The notes under the pieces were generated by a model that had not been told where the DNA came from, did not search any database, and worked only from the letters and a program-made list of their open reading frames with translations. Made by a program: the position numbers and the translations under genes. Positions 34,585-43,043 of a stretch of 53,184 nucleotides of DNA are shown one piece after another; the first letter of the stretch is position 1, and every line of letters begins with the position of its first letter. This DNA comes from Blastococcus sp. TF02A-35 (lineage in GTDB: Bacteria > Actinomycetota > Actinomycetes > Mycobacteriales > Geodermatophilaceae): positions 1 to 53,184 of the forward strand of contig NZ_SPQP01000027.1 of assembly GCF_004571075.1 (NCBI RefSeq), written 5' to 3'.

Positions 34585-35433
34585 TCAGGCGCCGCGGCGG
34601 CGACGGCGGCCGGGGACCGGCGCCGGACCGTCGGCACCCAGCAGCCCGGCGCGGGCCGCGCGGTGCCGGGCGTACCAGGCCAGCCCGACGACGGCGGCGC
34701 CGACGCCCATGGCCGCGCCGGTGACCACCGGCGTCGACGGTGCGGAGAAGCGCGACCGGATGCTCACCGGCCGCTCGAAGCGCAGCACCGGCCAGCCCCG
34801 CTCCAGTGCCGCCTTCCGCAGGCCGCGGTCGGGGTTGACCGCGGTGGGGTGCCCGACGACCGACAGCAGCGGGAGGTCGGTGACGGAGTCGCTGTAGGCG
34901 TAGCAGTCGGCCAGGTCGTAGCCACCCTCGGCGGCCAGCCGGCGCACGGCCTCGGCCTTGTTCTCGCCGTAGGCGTAGAACTCGATGTCCCCGGTGTAGC
35001 GGCCGTCCTCGACGACCAGCCGGGTGGCGACGACGCGGTCGACGCCGAGCATCTCGCCGATCGGCTCGACCATCTCGGCACCGCTGCTGGAGACGATGAC
35101 GATCTCGCGCCCGGCGGCGCGGTGCTCCTCGATGAGGTCCGCGGCCTCGGCGTAGACCAGCGGGTCGACGATCTCGTGCAGCGTCTCGCGGACGATCTCG
35201 TGGACGACGGCGGCGTCCCAGCCGGTGACCATGGCGGTGAGCTGCGCGCGCAGCCGGTCCATCTGCTGCTCGTCGGCGCCGGCCAGGGAGAAGACGAACT
35301 GGGCGTACGCGGACTTCAGCACGGCCCGCCGGTTGATCAGCCCGCCCTGGAAGAAGGGGCGGCCGAAGGCGAGCGCGCTGGACTTGGCGATGACCGTCTT
35401 GTCCAGGTCGAAGAACGCCGCGGAGCGCGTCAC
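34585..35433 (-). CDS. HAD-IB family phosphatase (Rv3661/SerB-like)
   Basis: 282 aa from GTG 35433. HAD motif I AFFDLDKTV (nucleophile Asp), motif II SSSGAEM, motif III region GENKAEAV and motif IV DSVTDLPLL. A C-terminal transmembrane helix (TPVVTGAAMGVGAAVVGLAW) and a basic tail anchor it. Substrate uncertain; relatives act on phosphoserine or lysophospholipid phosphate. A GTG three codons earlier (35442) overlaps the -10, so it is rejected. Confidence 0.88.
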   Translation of the reverse strand: MTRSAAFFDLDKTVIAKSSALAFGRPFFQGGLINRRAVLKSAYAQFVFSLAGADEQQMDRLRAQLTAMVTGWDAAVVHEIVRETLHEIVDPLVYAEAADLIEEHRAAGREIVIVSSSGAEMVEPIGEMLGVDRVVATRLVVEDGRYTGDIEFYAYGENKAEAVRRLAAEGGYDLADCYAYSDSVTDLPLLSVVGHPTAVNPDRGLRKAALERGWPVLRFERPVSIRSRFSAPSTPVVTGAAMGVGAAVVGLAWYARHRAARAGLLGADGPAPVPGRRRRRGA

Positions 35434-35440
35434 GTCAGTC

Positions 35441-35446
35441 ACGGTA
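35441..35446 (-). promoter_or_regulatory. Candidate -10 box (TACCGT) for HAD gene, leaderless
   Basis: TACCGT on the minus strand, 7 nt before GTG 35433. The hexamer includes bases of the alternative GTG 35442, which settles the start choice. Confidence 0.5.
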
Positions 35447-35559
35447 GCTGGATCGGCAGGTCCGCGATCTTTCTGGACCGGTTTCCACACCCCTCGGGGT
35501 GATCCACAGTTGCGCCGGCGGCGTGGCGCTGGTCCGCACCCCCGCGGTGGGGTCGGTGG

Positions 35560-36630
35560 GTGCTCTCGCCGCCGCCTCCCCAGCCGTCCCGTCCCCTGGT
35601 CGTCAGCCGCGACGAGGACCTGCTCGACGAGGTCCTGCGGGTGCTCGCGGCAGCCGGGGCGGAGGCCGAGGTCGCGGTCGGCGGGCCGGCCCTGCGGCGG
35701 GCGCACCGCGAGGCGCCGCTGGTGCTGGTCGGTGCCGACGCCCTCGGCTCGGGCGGGCTCCGGTCGCTGCCGCGGCGGCCGGGCGTCGTGGTCGTGACGG
35801 CCGCCGAGCTGCCGGCCGCCGAGTGGGCGGCGGCGGTGGAGGTCGGTGCCGAGCGGGTCGCCGTCCTCCCGGCCGACGAGTCGTGGCTGCTGGCGCGCTC
35901 GGCGGCGGCGGTCCGGGCGCCGGTGGAGCAGGGGCCGCTGGTGGTCGTCGGCGGTGCATGCGGGGGCGCGGGGGCGAGCACGCTGGCCGGGGCGGTGGCC
36001 CTCTCCGCCGTCGACGGGGCGGTCCTGGTCGACGCCGACGTGTGGGGCGGGGGCCTGGACCTGCTCCTGGGGGCGGAGCTGGCCGAGGGGCTGCGCTGGC
36101 CGGACCTGGTCGGTCTCCGCGGCCGGGTGGCCGGGGACGCGCTGCTGGCCGCGCTGCCCGAGGTGGCGGGAGTGCACCTGCTCGCCGCCGACCGCGAGCG
36201 CCCGGCCTCCCCTCCGGCCGACGCCCTGACCGCGGTCGTGGACGCCGCGCGCTCCACCGGGCGGCCGGTGGTCGTGGACCTGGCACGTCCCGGTCCCGAC
36301 GGTCCCGAGGAGGGTGCCCGGGCCGTCCTCGCCGACGCCGACCTCGCCCTGCTGGTCGTGCCGGCCCGGCTGCGTGCCGCGTCGGCGGCCCGGCTCCTGG
36401 TGCAGGCCGAGGGGTCGTCGTGGGCGGCGGCGCAGCTGGTCGTGCGGACGTTCCCCGGCGGTCTGGGCCCGGGCGACGTCGCGGAGGTCGTGGGCCGTCC
36501 CGTGCTGGGCGAGCTGCCGCCCGACCGGGACGTGCGGGCACGGGGAGAGCGGGGCCGGCCGCCCTGCGCGGGCACGCGGTCACCGCTGCGCGCCCTGGCC
36601 CGCCGGGTGCTCGAGGTGGCCGCCGGGTGA
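35560..36630 (+). CDS. ssd: Ssd/CpaE-like septum-site protein, first gene of Tad locus
   Basis: 356 aa, GTG start. CpaE-like layout: N-terminal receiver-like region, then a MinD/ParA-type domain with a deviant P-loop GGACGGAGAST lacking the first Lys of KGGxGK, and VLVDADVWGGGLDLLLG. Homologous by position and content to M. tuberculosis Rv3660c (Ssd). It probably positions the Tad machine or affects division. It overlaps the cpaF gene (GTGA). No clear promoter is seen in the 126 bp to the divergent HAD gene; a CACCCC/GGGGTG inverted repeat lies at 35488-35501. Confidence 0.88.
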   Translation: MLSPPPPQPSRPLVVSRDEDLLDEVLRVLAAAGAEAEVAVGGPALRRAHREAPLVLVGADALGSGGLRSLPRRPGVVVVTAAELPAAEWAAAVEVGAERVAVLPADESWLLARSAAAVRAPVEQGPLVVVGGACGGAGASTLAGAVALSAVDGAVLVDADVWGGGLDLLLGAELAEGLRWPDLVGLRGRVAGDALLAALPEVAGVHLLAADRERPASPPADALTAVVDAARSTGRPVVVDLARPGPDGPEEGARAVLADADLALLVVPARLRAASAARLLVQAEGSSWAAAQLVVRTFPGGLGPGDVAEVVGRPVLGELPPDRDVRARGERGRPPCAGTRSPLRALARRVLEVAAG

Positions 36631-37766
36631 GCGCGCCGTCGCTGGTCGACCGGGTGCGCGCCCGGCTGGCGGTCGAGGACCGGGAGCCGTCCCGCGCGGG
36701 GGTCGCGGCGCTGGTCCGCGAGGAGGCCGGCGGCCTGCTCGGCGACGACGACGTCCTGGTGGCCGTGCGCGACGCCGTCGACGAGCTGGCCGGTGCCGGC
36801 CCGCTGGAGGCGCTGCTGCGGCTGCCCGACGTGACCGACGTGCTGGTCAACGGGCCGGACCAGGTGTGGCTGGACCGCGGCGCCGGGCTGGAGCGCGTCC
36901 CGGGGGTCCGGTTCGCCGACGACGACGCGGTGCGCCGACTCGCGGTCAGGCTCGCCGGCTCGGTGGGGCGCAGGCTCGACGACGCGGCACCGTGGGTCGA
37001 CGTCGGGCTGCCCGGTGGCGTCCGCCTGCACGCGGTGCTGCCGCCGGTGAGCGGGGGCGGCACGTGCCTGTCGCTGCGGGTGCTCCGAGGCCGCTCCCGG
37101 TCGCTGGACGAGCTGGCGGCGCAGGGCACGCTCCCCGGCGGGAGCGGCGCGCTGCTGCGGGCCGTGGTCGACCGCCGGCTGGCCTTCCTGGTCACCGGCG
37201 GCACCGGGTCGGGCAAGACCACGCTGCTGTCGGCGCTGCTCGGCGAGGTCGGCGCGGGGGAGCGGCTGCTGCTCTGCGAGGACGCCGCCGAGCTCCGGCC
37301 GCGGCACCCGCACGTGGTCCGCCTGCTGACCCGGCCGGCCAACGTCGAGGGGGCCGGTGCGGTGGGCCTGCGGGACCTGGTGCGGCAGGCGCTGCGCATG
37401 CGGCCGGACCGGCTCGTGGTGGGGGAGGTGCGGGGTGCGGAGGTGGTCGACCTGCTGGCCGCGCTGAACACCGGCCACGACGGCGGGTGCGGCACGCTGC
37501 ACGCCAACCGGTCGGCCGAGGTGCCGGCGCGGCTGGAGGCCCTGGGGGTCGCCGCCGGGCTCGGGCGGGCAGCGGTGCACAGCCAGGCCGCCGCGGCGCT
37601 GGACGTGGTGGTGCACCTCCGGCGCGGCCCCGCCGGCCGTCGGGTGGACGAGATCGGGGTCCTCGGTCGGCGGGGCGAGCTGGTGGTCGTGGAGCCGGGC
37701 TGGCGGGCCGACGGCGGACCTTGCCCGGCGGCCGGGGAGCTCCGCCGGCTGGCGGGCGTCCCGTGA
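36627..37766 (+). CDS. tadA: CpaF/TadA secretion ATPase
   Basis: 379 aa, GTG overlapping ssd. Type II/IV secretion ATPase: Walker A GGTGSGKTTLLS, Asp box LLLCEDAAELRP, Walker B LVVGEVRG and His box GTLHANRS. N-terminal CpaF domain with VTDVLVNGPDQVW. Powers assembly of the Flp-type pilus. Confidence 0.95.
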   Translation: MSAPSLVDRVRARLAVEDREPSRAGVAALVREEAGGLLGDDDVLVAVRDAVDELAGAGPLEALLRLPDVTDVLVNGPDQVWLDRGAGLERVPGVRFADDDAVRRLAVRLAGSVGRRLDDAAPWVDVGLPGGVRLHAVLPPVSGGGTCLSLRVLRGRSRSLDELAAQGTLPGGSGALLRAVVDRRLAFLVTGGTGSGKTTLLSALLGEVGAGERLLLCEDAAELRPRHPHVVRLLTRPANVEGAGAVGLRDLVRQALRMRPDRLVVGEVRGAEVVDLLAALNTGHDGGCGTLHANRSAEVPARLEALGVAAGLGRAAVHSQAAAALDVVVHLRRGPAGRRVDEIGVLGRRGELVVVEPGWRADGGPCPAAGELRRLAGVP

Positions 37767-38557
37767 CGGCGGCGCTCCTGGCCGTCGCCGGGGCGCTGCT
37801 GCTCTGGCCGCACGGTCGCGTCGTCCTCCGGCACCGCCTGCGCCGCGTGGCGCCGGGCCCTGCCGGTCGCCGGGAGCTTCGTCCGCTGCCCCTGCCGGCG
37901 CTCGCCGCCGTGCTCGCCGGTGGTGCGGCCGCGGTGCTGAGCACGATCCTCGTCGCGGTGCTCGCGGCCGGCTGCGCGGCCGTGGCGGCGCGCGGGTGGC
38001 AGGCGCGACGGCGGGAGGCGGCCGGCACCGCCCGGCTCGGGACGCTGGGGGAGCTGCTCGCCGCGCTCGCCGCGGAGCTGCGGGCCGGCCGGTCGCTGGA
38101 GGAGGCGCTGCGGGGGGCCGTGGCCGACTGCCCGGACCGGGCCTGCGCCGACGCGCTGGTGCGCGCCGTCCGCGCCCCGGGCGCAGGGCCGCCTGGACGG
38201 GTCGCGGGGGCCGAGGGGGTCCCCGCGGCGCTGGACCGGCTGTCGGCGGCGGTGGTGCTGAGCGCCCGGACCGGCTGCTCGCTGTCCGCGGTCGTGTCCG
38301 CGGTGGAGGACGACCTGAGGGACCGGCAGCGGCGCCGGCGGGAGCTGCTCGTGGCCACCGCCGGGCCGCGGGCCAGCGCCCGGCTGCTCGCCGGGCTGCC
38401 GCTGCTCGGTCTGGCGATGGGCAGCGGGGTGGGCGCCGACCCCTGGCACGTGCTCACCCGCACCGGCACCGGGCAGGTCCTGCTGGTGGCCGGCGTGCTG
38501 CTGGAGGCGGCCGGGATCGCCTGGACCGGCCGCCTGGTGCGCAGGACCGGGCCGTGA
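37763..38557 (+). CDS. tadB: TadB-like membrane protein
   Basis: 264 aa, GTG overlapping the ATPase stop. Type II secretion F-domain fold with ELRAGRSLEEALRGA and AVVLSARTGCSLSAV. Hydrophobic helices near 1-15, 40-75 and the C-terminus. Inner-membrane platform with TadC. Confidence 0.88.
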   Translation: MTAALLAVAGALLLWPHGRVVLRHRLRRVAPGPAGRRELRPLPLPALAAVLAGGAAAVLSTILVAVLAAGCAAVAARGWQARRREAAGTARLGTLGELLAALAAELRAGRSLEEALRGAVADCPDRACADALVRAVRAPGAGPPGRVAGAEGVPAALDRLSAAVVLSARTGCSLSAVVSAVEDDLRDRQRRRRELLVATAGPRASARLLAGLPLLGLAMGSGVGADPWHVLTRTGTGQVLLVAGVLLEAAGIAWTGRLVRRTGP

Positions 38558-39279
38558 CCGGAGCGCTCCCGGTGCTGCTGCTCGCCGGAGCCGTGGCGCT
38601 CTGGGTCCCCGGCTCCCTGGTGGTCGGCGTGCGCGCCCGGGGTCTCGTCGCGCGGAGCGGCCCGCCGTCACGTGCCGCCGAGGAGGCCGGCCCGCGACGC
38701 CGGTGGCTGCTCGCCGGAGCCGCCGGGCTGGCCGCCTGGCTGCTGGTCGGCGGTGGGGCCGGTGCCTGCGCGGCGATCGTCGTCGCGGTGGCCGGGGAGC
38801 GACTGCTGCGCTCCGCCGCACCGGACGGCACCGCCGCCGACCGGGCGGCGACCCTCCGCGAGCTGCCCGCGGCCTGCGAGCTGCTCGCTGCGTGCCTGAC
38901 CGCCGGCCTGCCCGTGGCCGGGGCGCTCTCGGCGGTGGCCGGCGCCGTGCCCGGTCCGCTGGGCCGCCGGCTGCAGGCGGTGGCGGCCTTGCAGCGCATG
39001 GGAGCCGAGCCGCGGCGGGCGTGGGCGGACCAGCCGGCCGAGCTCACCGGGCTGGCCCGGGTCCTGGTGCGGGCCGGCAGCTCCGGTGCGGCGGCGGTGC
39101 CGGCGCTGCGGGCGCTGGCCGAGGAGACGCGCGCGGCTGCCCGGACGGAGGCGCAGGCGGCGGTCCAGCGGGCCGGGGTCTGGGTGCTGGCACCGCTCGG
39201 GCTCTGCTTCCTGCCGGCCTTCGTCTGCCTCGGCGTCGTCCCGCTCGTCCTCGGCATCGCCGGTGACGTGCTCGGCTGA
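38554..39279 (+). CDS. tadC: TadC-like membrane protein
   Basis: 241 aa, GTG overlapping tadB. F-domain segment LAACLTAGLPVAGALSAVAG and LARVLVRAGSSGAAAVPAL, with transmembrane helices at both ends (last: LGLCFLPAFVCLGVVPLVLG). Second platform protein. Confidence 0.88.
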   Translation: MTGALPVLLLAGAVALWVPGSLVVGVRARGLVARSGPPSRAAEEAGPRRRWLLAGAAGLAAWLLVGGGAGACAAIVVAVAGERLLRSAAPDGTAADRAATLRELPAACELLAACLTAGLPVAGALSAVAGAVPGPLGRRLQAVAALQRMGAEPRRAWADQPAELTGLARVLVRAGSSGAAAVPALRALAEETRAAARTEAQAAVQRAGVWVLAPLGLCFLPAFVCLGVVPLVLGIAGDVLG

Positions 39280-39393
39280 GCCGTCCACAGCCACCGTGCG
39301 CCTCCACAGATGTCGCCCGGGCCTGGGCCGGGGCGGGGCACCGGACCGAGGCTCGGTGCACCGCCCCGCCGGGGCCCCACCGAGGAGGACGCC

Positions 39394-39630
39394 ATGACAG
39401 AAGGACCGCTCACCGTCGACGACGCCGCAGCCGCGCCCGCGCCCGCTCCGCTCGGCCGCTGGGCGCGGCTGCGGGCCGCGGGGGAGGCCGGGATGAGCAC
39501 CGCCGAGTACGCCGTCGGCACCGTCGCCGCCTGCGCCTTCGCCGCGGTGCTCTACCGGGTCGTCTCCGGGGACTCCATCGTCAGCGGGCTCACCGACCTG
39601 GTGGACCGCGCGCTCGCCACGCTGTCCTGA
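39394..39630 (+). CDS. Flp-like prepilin (DUF4244, Rv3656c type)
   Basis: 78 aa, ATG with GAGGAGG before it. Class III-type signal: charged leader, then G33 followed by MSTAEYAVGTVAACAF with Glu at +5 and Tyr at +6, as in Flp pilins. One hydrophobic helix and a short C-terminus. Likely the major pilin. It is separated from tadC by 114 bp, so it may have its own promoter. Confidence 0.85.
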   Translation: MTEGPLTVDDAAAAPAPAPLGRWARLRAAGEAGMSTAEYAVGTVAACAFAAVLYRVVSGDSIVSGLTDLVDRALATLS

Positions 39631-39633
39631 GCC

Positions 39634-40008
39634 GTGGCTGGTCGGGGGCCGCGGCGCGGGGAGGCGGGCATGGTCACCGCGGAGACCGCGGTCGTCCTCC
39701 CCGTGCTGGTGCTGGTCCTCGCCGGGGCGGTCGCGGCCGTGACGGTCGTGGGAGCCCAGCTCCGGTGCGTGGACGCCGCCCGCGAGGCGGCCCGGGCGGC
39801 CGCGCGCGGGGACGAGGTCGCGACCGCGGTCGACCTGGCCGCCCGCGCAGCCCCGGACGGGGCCTGCACGCAGGTGCAGACCGACGACGGCGAGGTCCGG
39901 GTGACGGTGACGGCGGAGATCTCCCCGCTGGGCCCGCTGCCGTGGCGGGTCACCGTGACGGCCGACGCGGTCGCGCAGCGCGAGCCGGGTGCGGGGCCGG
40001 CCGGATGA
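39634..40008 (+). CDS. tadE: TadE-like pseudopilin (Rv3655c type)
   Basis: 124 aa, GTG three bases after the pilin stop. Prepilin-like site G12 before MVTAETAVVLPVLV with Glu at +5, hydrophobic helix, then AAREAARAAARGDE typical of TadE and a beta-rich C-terminal part. Minor pilin. The stop overlaps the next ATG. Confidence 0.85.
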   Translation: MAGRGPRRGEAGMVTAETAVVLPVLVLVLAGAVAAVTVVGAQLRCVDAAREAARAAARGDEVATAVDLAARAAPDGACTQVQTDDGEVRVTVTAEISPLGPLPWRVTVTADAVAQREPGAGPAG

Positions 40009-40355
40009 GGGGCGAGCGGGGGGCGGCGACGGTGTGGGTGCTGGCCCTCTCGGCGGTGGTGGTCCTGGTCGGCGCCGCGGCGGTGCTCGCCGGGGTCGCG
40101 ACGGTCGCTCGCCACCGGGCGGGGGCCGCCGCGGACCTGGCGGCCCTCGCCGGCGCCGGCCGTGCCGTCGTCGGGGACGCGGACCCCTGCGCGGCAGCCG
40201 GGCGCATCGCGGAGGACAACGGGGCGGCGCTCGCCGGCTGCCGGGTCGAGCCGGGGTCGGTGGTCGTCGTCGAGGTCCGGGTCACCGTCGGGCTCGGCCG
40301 GCTCGGTGTGCACGAGGCGCTGGGCCGCGCGCGTGCCGGACCGGTGCCGCCGTGA
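40005..40355 (+). CDS. TadE-like/Rv3654c-type protein
   Basis: 116 aa, ATGA overlap. N-terminus RGAATVWVLALSAVVVLVG resembles TadG/TadE-like helices but lacks Glu at +5, so prepilin cleavage is doubtful. AAADLAALAGA is the conserved region of the Rv3654c family ('secretion/helicase neighborhood TadE-like'). It ends 5 bp from the convergent helicase stop. Confidence 0.85.
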   Translation: MRGERGAATVWVLALSAVVVLVGAAAVLAGVATVARHRAGAAADLAALAGAGRAVVGDADPCAAAGRIAEDNGAALAGCRVEPGSVVVVEVRVTVGLGRLGVHEALGRARAGPVPP

Positions 40356-40360
40356 GCGCG

Positions 40361-42853
40361 TCAGAAGACGAGCTCGTCCTCGTCGGCGGTGCTCGCAGCC
40401 GGCCCGGGGACCTCGGGCTCCTCGGGCCCCTCGGAGTGGAGGTCCTCGTCGTCCACCTCGGCGACGACGTCCCCACCGGCCGCCTCCGCAGCCGCCAGCT
40501 CGTCCAGGACGACGTCGAGGACCCGCACCGCGCCGGCCTTGTCCAGCGGGTCGTTGCCGTTGCCGCACTTGGGCGACTGGACGCAGGAGGGGCAGCCGCT
40601 CTCGCACTCGCAGCTGGCCACCGTGGCCCGCGTCGCCTGCAGCCAGCGGCGGAGGGCGGCGTACCCCCGCTCGGAGAAGCCGGCACCGCCCGGGTGCCCG
40701 TCGTAGACGAAGATCGCCGCCGTCCCGGTGTCGGGGTGCAGCGCGGTCGAGAGCCCGCCCAGGTCCCACCGGTCGCAGGTGGCCAGCAGCGGCAGGATGC
40801 CGATCGCCGCGTGCTCGGCCGCGTGCAGCGAGCCGGGCAGCGCCGCGTCGTCGACGTCGGCCCGCTCCACGGCCCGGTGGTCCAGGGTCAGCCACACCGC
40901 CTTGGTGCGCAGCTGGCGCGGGGGCAGGTCCAGCGGGAACTCGGCCAGCACCTCGCCGGTGCCCATCCGCCGCCGCTGGTAGGCCACCACCTGGTTGGTC
41001 ACGTCGACCACGCCGGTGTGCGCCGTGACCGCGCCGAGCGACCGCGTCTGCTCGACCGACACGATGGCCAGGTCGGTGACGTCGCGCGCCACCGTCGTCC
41101 AGTCCGGGCTCTCCGGGTGCACGACGGCGCAGGCGTCCTCGACGTCGAACTCGTCGACGACGAAGGTGTCGCCCCGGTGCACGTAGAGGGCGCCCTCGTG
41201 CACGGTCGAGTGCGCGGCTCCGCCGTCGACGGTGCCGAGCAGCCGGCCGGTGGCCGCCTCGATGATCGCCACCGGCTCGTCGCCGCTGCCGCGGATGTCG
41301 ACGTCGGGGCGGCCGCGCCCGGTCCAGTACCAGCCGGTCGGCCGCCGGCGCAGCTGCCCGGCGGCCACCAGCTCCTCGACCTGCGCCTCGGCCACCGCAC
41401 CGCCGAAGTCGGCCAGGTCCTCCGGCCGCAGCGGCAGCTCCGACGCCGCGCAGCACAGCTGCGGCCCCAGCACGTAGGGGTTGGCCGGGTCGGTGACGGT
41501 GGCCTCGACCGGCCGGCCGAACACCGCCCGCGGGTGGTGGGCCAGGTAGTGGTCCAGCGGGTCGTCGCGGGCGACGAAGACGACCAGCGACTCCCGCTGC
41601 GCCCGCCCGGCCCGGCCGGCCTGCTGCCACAGCGAGGCCAGCGTGCCCGGGTAGCCGGCCAGCACGACCGCGTCCAGCCCGGCGATGTCGATCCCCAGCT
41701 CGAGGGCGTTGGTGGTGGCCACGCCCAGCAGGTCACCGGAGGACAGCGCGCGCTCCAGCTCGCGGCGCTCCTCGGGCAGGTAGCCGCCCCGGTAGGAGTC
41801 CACCCGGCGGGCCAGGTCGCCGCGGCCGCGGTCGGCCAGCAGCCGGCGCGCCTGGTCGGCGACGGACTCCGCGCTGCGGCGGGAGCGCACGAACGCCAGC
41901 GTCCGCGCGCCCCGCTCGACGAGGTCGGCCAGCAGGCCGGCGGCGTCGGCGGCGGCCGACCGGCGCAGCGGCGCCCCGTGCTCACCGGTCCGCTCGGTCA
42001 GCGGCGGCTCCCACAGCGCGAAGGTGGCGCCGGGGCGCGGCGAGCCGTCCTTGGTGACGGCGACGACGTCCTCGCCGACCAGCCGGGTGGCGGCGGCGGC
42101 CGGGTCGGCGACGGTGGCCGAGGCGAGGATGAACACCGGCTCGGCGCCGTAGCGCCGGCAGATCCGCCGCAGCCGGCGCAGCACGTGTCCCACGTGCGAG
42201 CCGAACACCCCGCGGTATGCGTGGCACTCGTCGATGACCACGTAGGCCACCCGGCGCAGCGTGCTCGACCAGCGCTGGTGGGCCGGCAGGATCCCGCGGT
42301 GCAGCATGTCGGGGTTGGTGACGATCCAGCGCGAGTGCCGCCGCACCCAGTCCCGCTCCTCGGCCGGGGTGTCGCCGTCGTACGGCGCGGGCCGCACCGA
42401 GGGGTCGGCCAGCTCGGCCACCGACGCCAGCTGGTCGCGGGCCAGCGCCTTGGTCGGGGCCAGGTAGAGCACGCAGGCGCGGGGGTCCTCGGCCAGCCTG
42501 GTCAGCGCCGGGAGCTGGTAGGCCAGCGACTTCCCCGACGCGGTGCCGGTGGCGACGACGACGTGCCGCCCCTCGCGCGCGGCCTGCGCCGCGGCGACCT
42601 GGTGCTGGTAGGGAGCGCGTACGCCGCGGGCGACGAGCCGCTCGCGCAGGCCCGGCTCGACCCACTCCGGCCAGCCGGTGGTCCGGCTCTCGCGCACCGG
42701 CAGGTGGTGCACGTGGGTGACCGGCTGCTCGTCCTCCGCCGTCCCGGCGAGCAGTGCCTCCAGCAGCTCCCCGCCGGGCGGGACCGCGCCGCCCTCGGAC
42801 CGGTCGTCCGTGCCGGGAGGGGGAGCCGACCGGACCGGGTGGAGCGTGGTCAC
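40361..42853 (-). CDS. DEAD/DEAH-box helicase with DUF1998/MZB domain (MrfA/Rv3649 type)
   Basis: 830 aa, GTG start. Walker A ATGTASGKSLAY, DECH box VIDECHAYRG, helicase motifs SATVADP and QQAGRAGRAQR. C-terminal four-cysteine cluster CECESGCPSCVQSPKCGNGN in the DUF1998 region. Homologous to B. subtilis MrfA (YprA), a 3'-5' helicase in a mitomycin-lesion repair route; no mrfB-like nuclease is nearby. The partner position next to the Tad locus matches mycobacteria. Confidence 0.93.
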   Translation of the reverse strand: MTTLHPVRSAPPPGTDDRSEGGAVPPGGELLEALLAGTAEDEQPVTHVHHLPVRESRTTGWPEWVEPGLRERLVARGVRAPYQHQVAAAQAAREGRHVVVATGTASGKSLAYQLPALTRLAEDPRACVLYLAPTKALARDQLASVAELADPSVRPAPYDGDTPAEERDWVRRHSRWIVTNPDMLHRGILPAHQRWSSTLRRVAYVVIDECHAYRGVFGSHVGHVLRRLRRICRRYGAEPVFILASATVADPAAAATRLVGEDVVAVTKDGSPRPGATFALWEPPLTERTGEHGAPLRRSAAADAAGLLADLVERGARTLAFVRSRRSAESVADQARRLLADRGRGDLARRVDSYRGGYLPEERRELERALSSGDLLGVATTNALELGIDIAGLDAVVLAGYPGTLASLWQQAGRAGRAQRESLVVFVARDDPLDHYLAHHPRAVFGRPVEATVTDPANPYVLGPQLCCAASELPLRPEDLADFGGAVAEAQVEELVAAGQLRRRPTGWYWTGRGRPDVDIRGSGDEPVAIIEAATGRLLGTVDGGAAHSTVHEGALYVHRGDTFVVDEFDVEDACAVVHPESPDWTTVARDVTDLAIVSVEQTRSLGAVTAHTGVVDVTNQVVAYQRRRMGTGEVLAEFPLDLPPRQLRTKAVWLTLDHRAVERADVDDAALPGSLHAAEHAAIGILPLLATCDRWDLGGLSTALHPDTGTAAIFVYDGHPGGAGFSERGYAALRRWLQATRATVASCECESGCPSCVQSPKCGNGNDPLDKAGAVRVLDVVLDELAAAEAAGGDVVAEVDDEDLHSEGPEEPEVPGPAASTADEDELVF

Positions 42854-42915
42854 CGCTCCACTGTCACACCCCTGCGCAAGGCGGCCGGTCGGGAGGGCAC
42901 GAGACGGCCCCCGTG

Positions 42916-42935
42916 AGTGTGATTTGGCTTACACT
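42916..42935 (+). promoter_or_regulatory. CRP-like palindrome overlapping a -10 box upstream of hppA
   Basis: GTGTGA-N6-TTACAC with matching flanks A/T (42916-42935) fits TGTGA-N6-TCACA at nine of ten bases. TACACT (42930-42935) could be the -10 of hppA, with a leader of about 100 nt. The site is 63 bp before the divergent helicase start. Confidence 0.5.
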
Positions 42936-43043
42936 TCGCGCCGTCCTGGAGCCGGTCGAGCGGTGACCGGGGACAGGACGCCGACCTCCGCCGGACCGGG
43001 GAGCACGGCGCCTCCCGGGCGGCCGCCCACGCCTGGAGGACCC

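Noticed and set aside
34317..34637. 106-residue version of the small membrane protein
   Set aside because: Overlaps the HAD gene by 53 bp; GTG 34577 gives a cleaner arrangement.
35603..38821. Minus-strand frame over 1000 codons opposite the Tad genes
   Set aside because: Arg/Pro/Ala/Ser-rich shadow of ssd-tadA-tadB; the plus strand carries clear ATPase motifs.
39989..42916. Plus-strand frame of 975 codons opposite the helicase
   Set aside because: Shadow of the helicase gene; only the short 40005-40355 gene in this area is supported.
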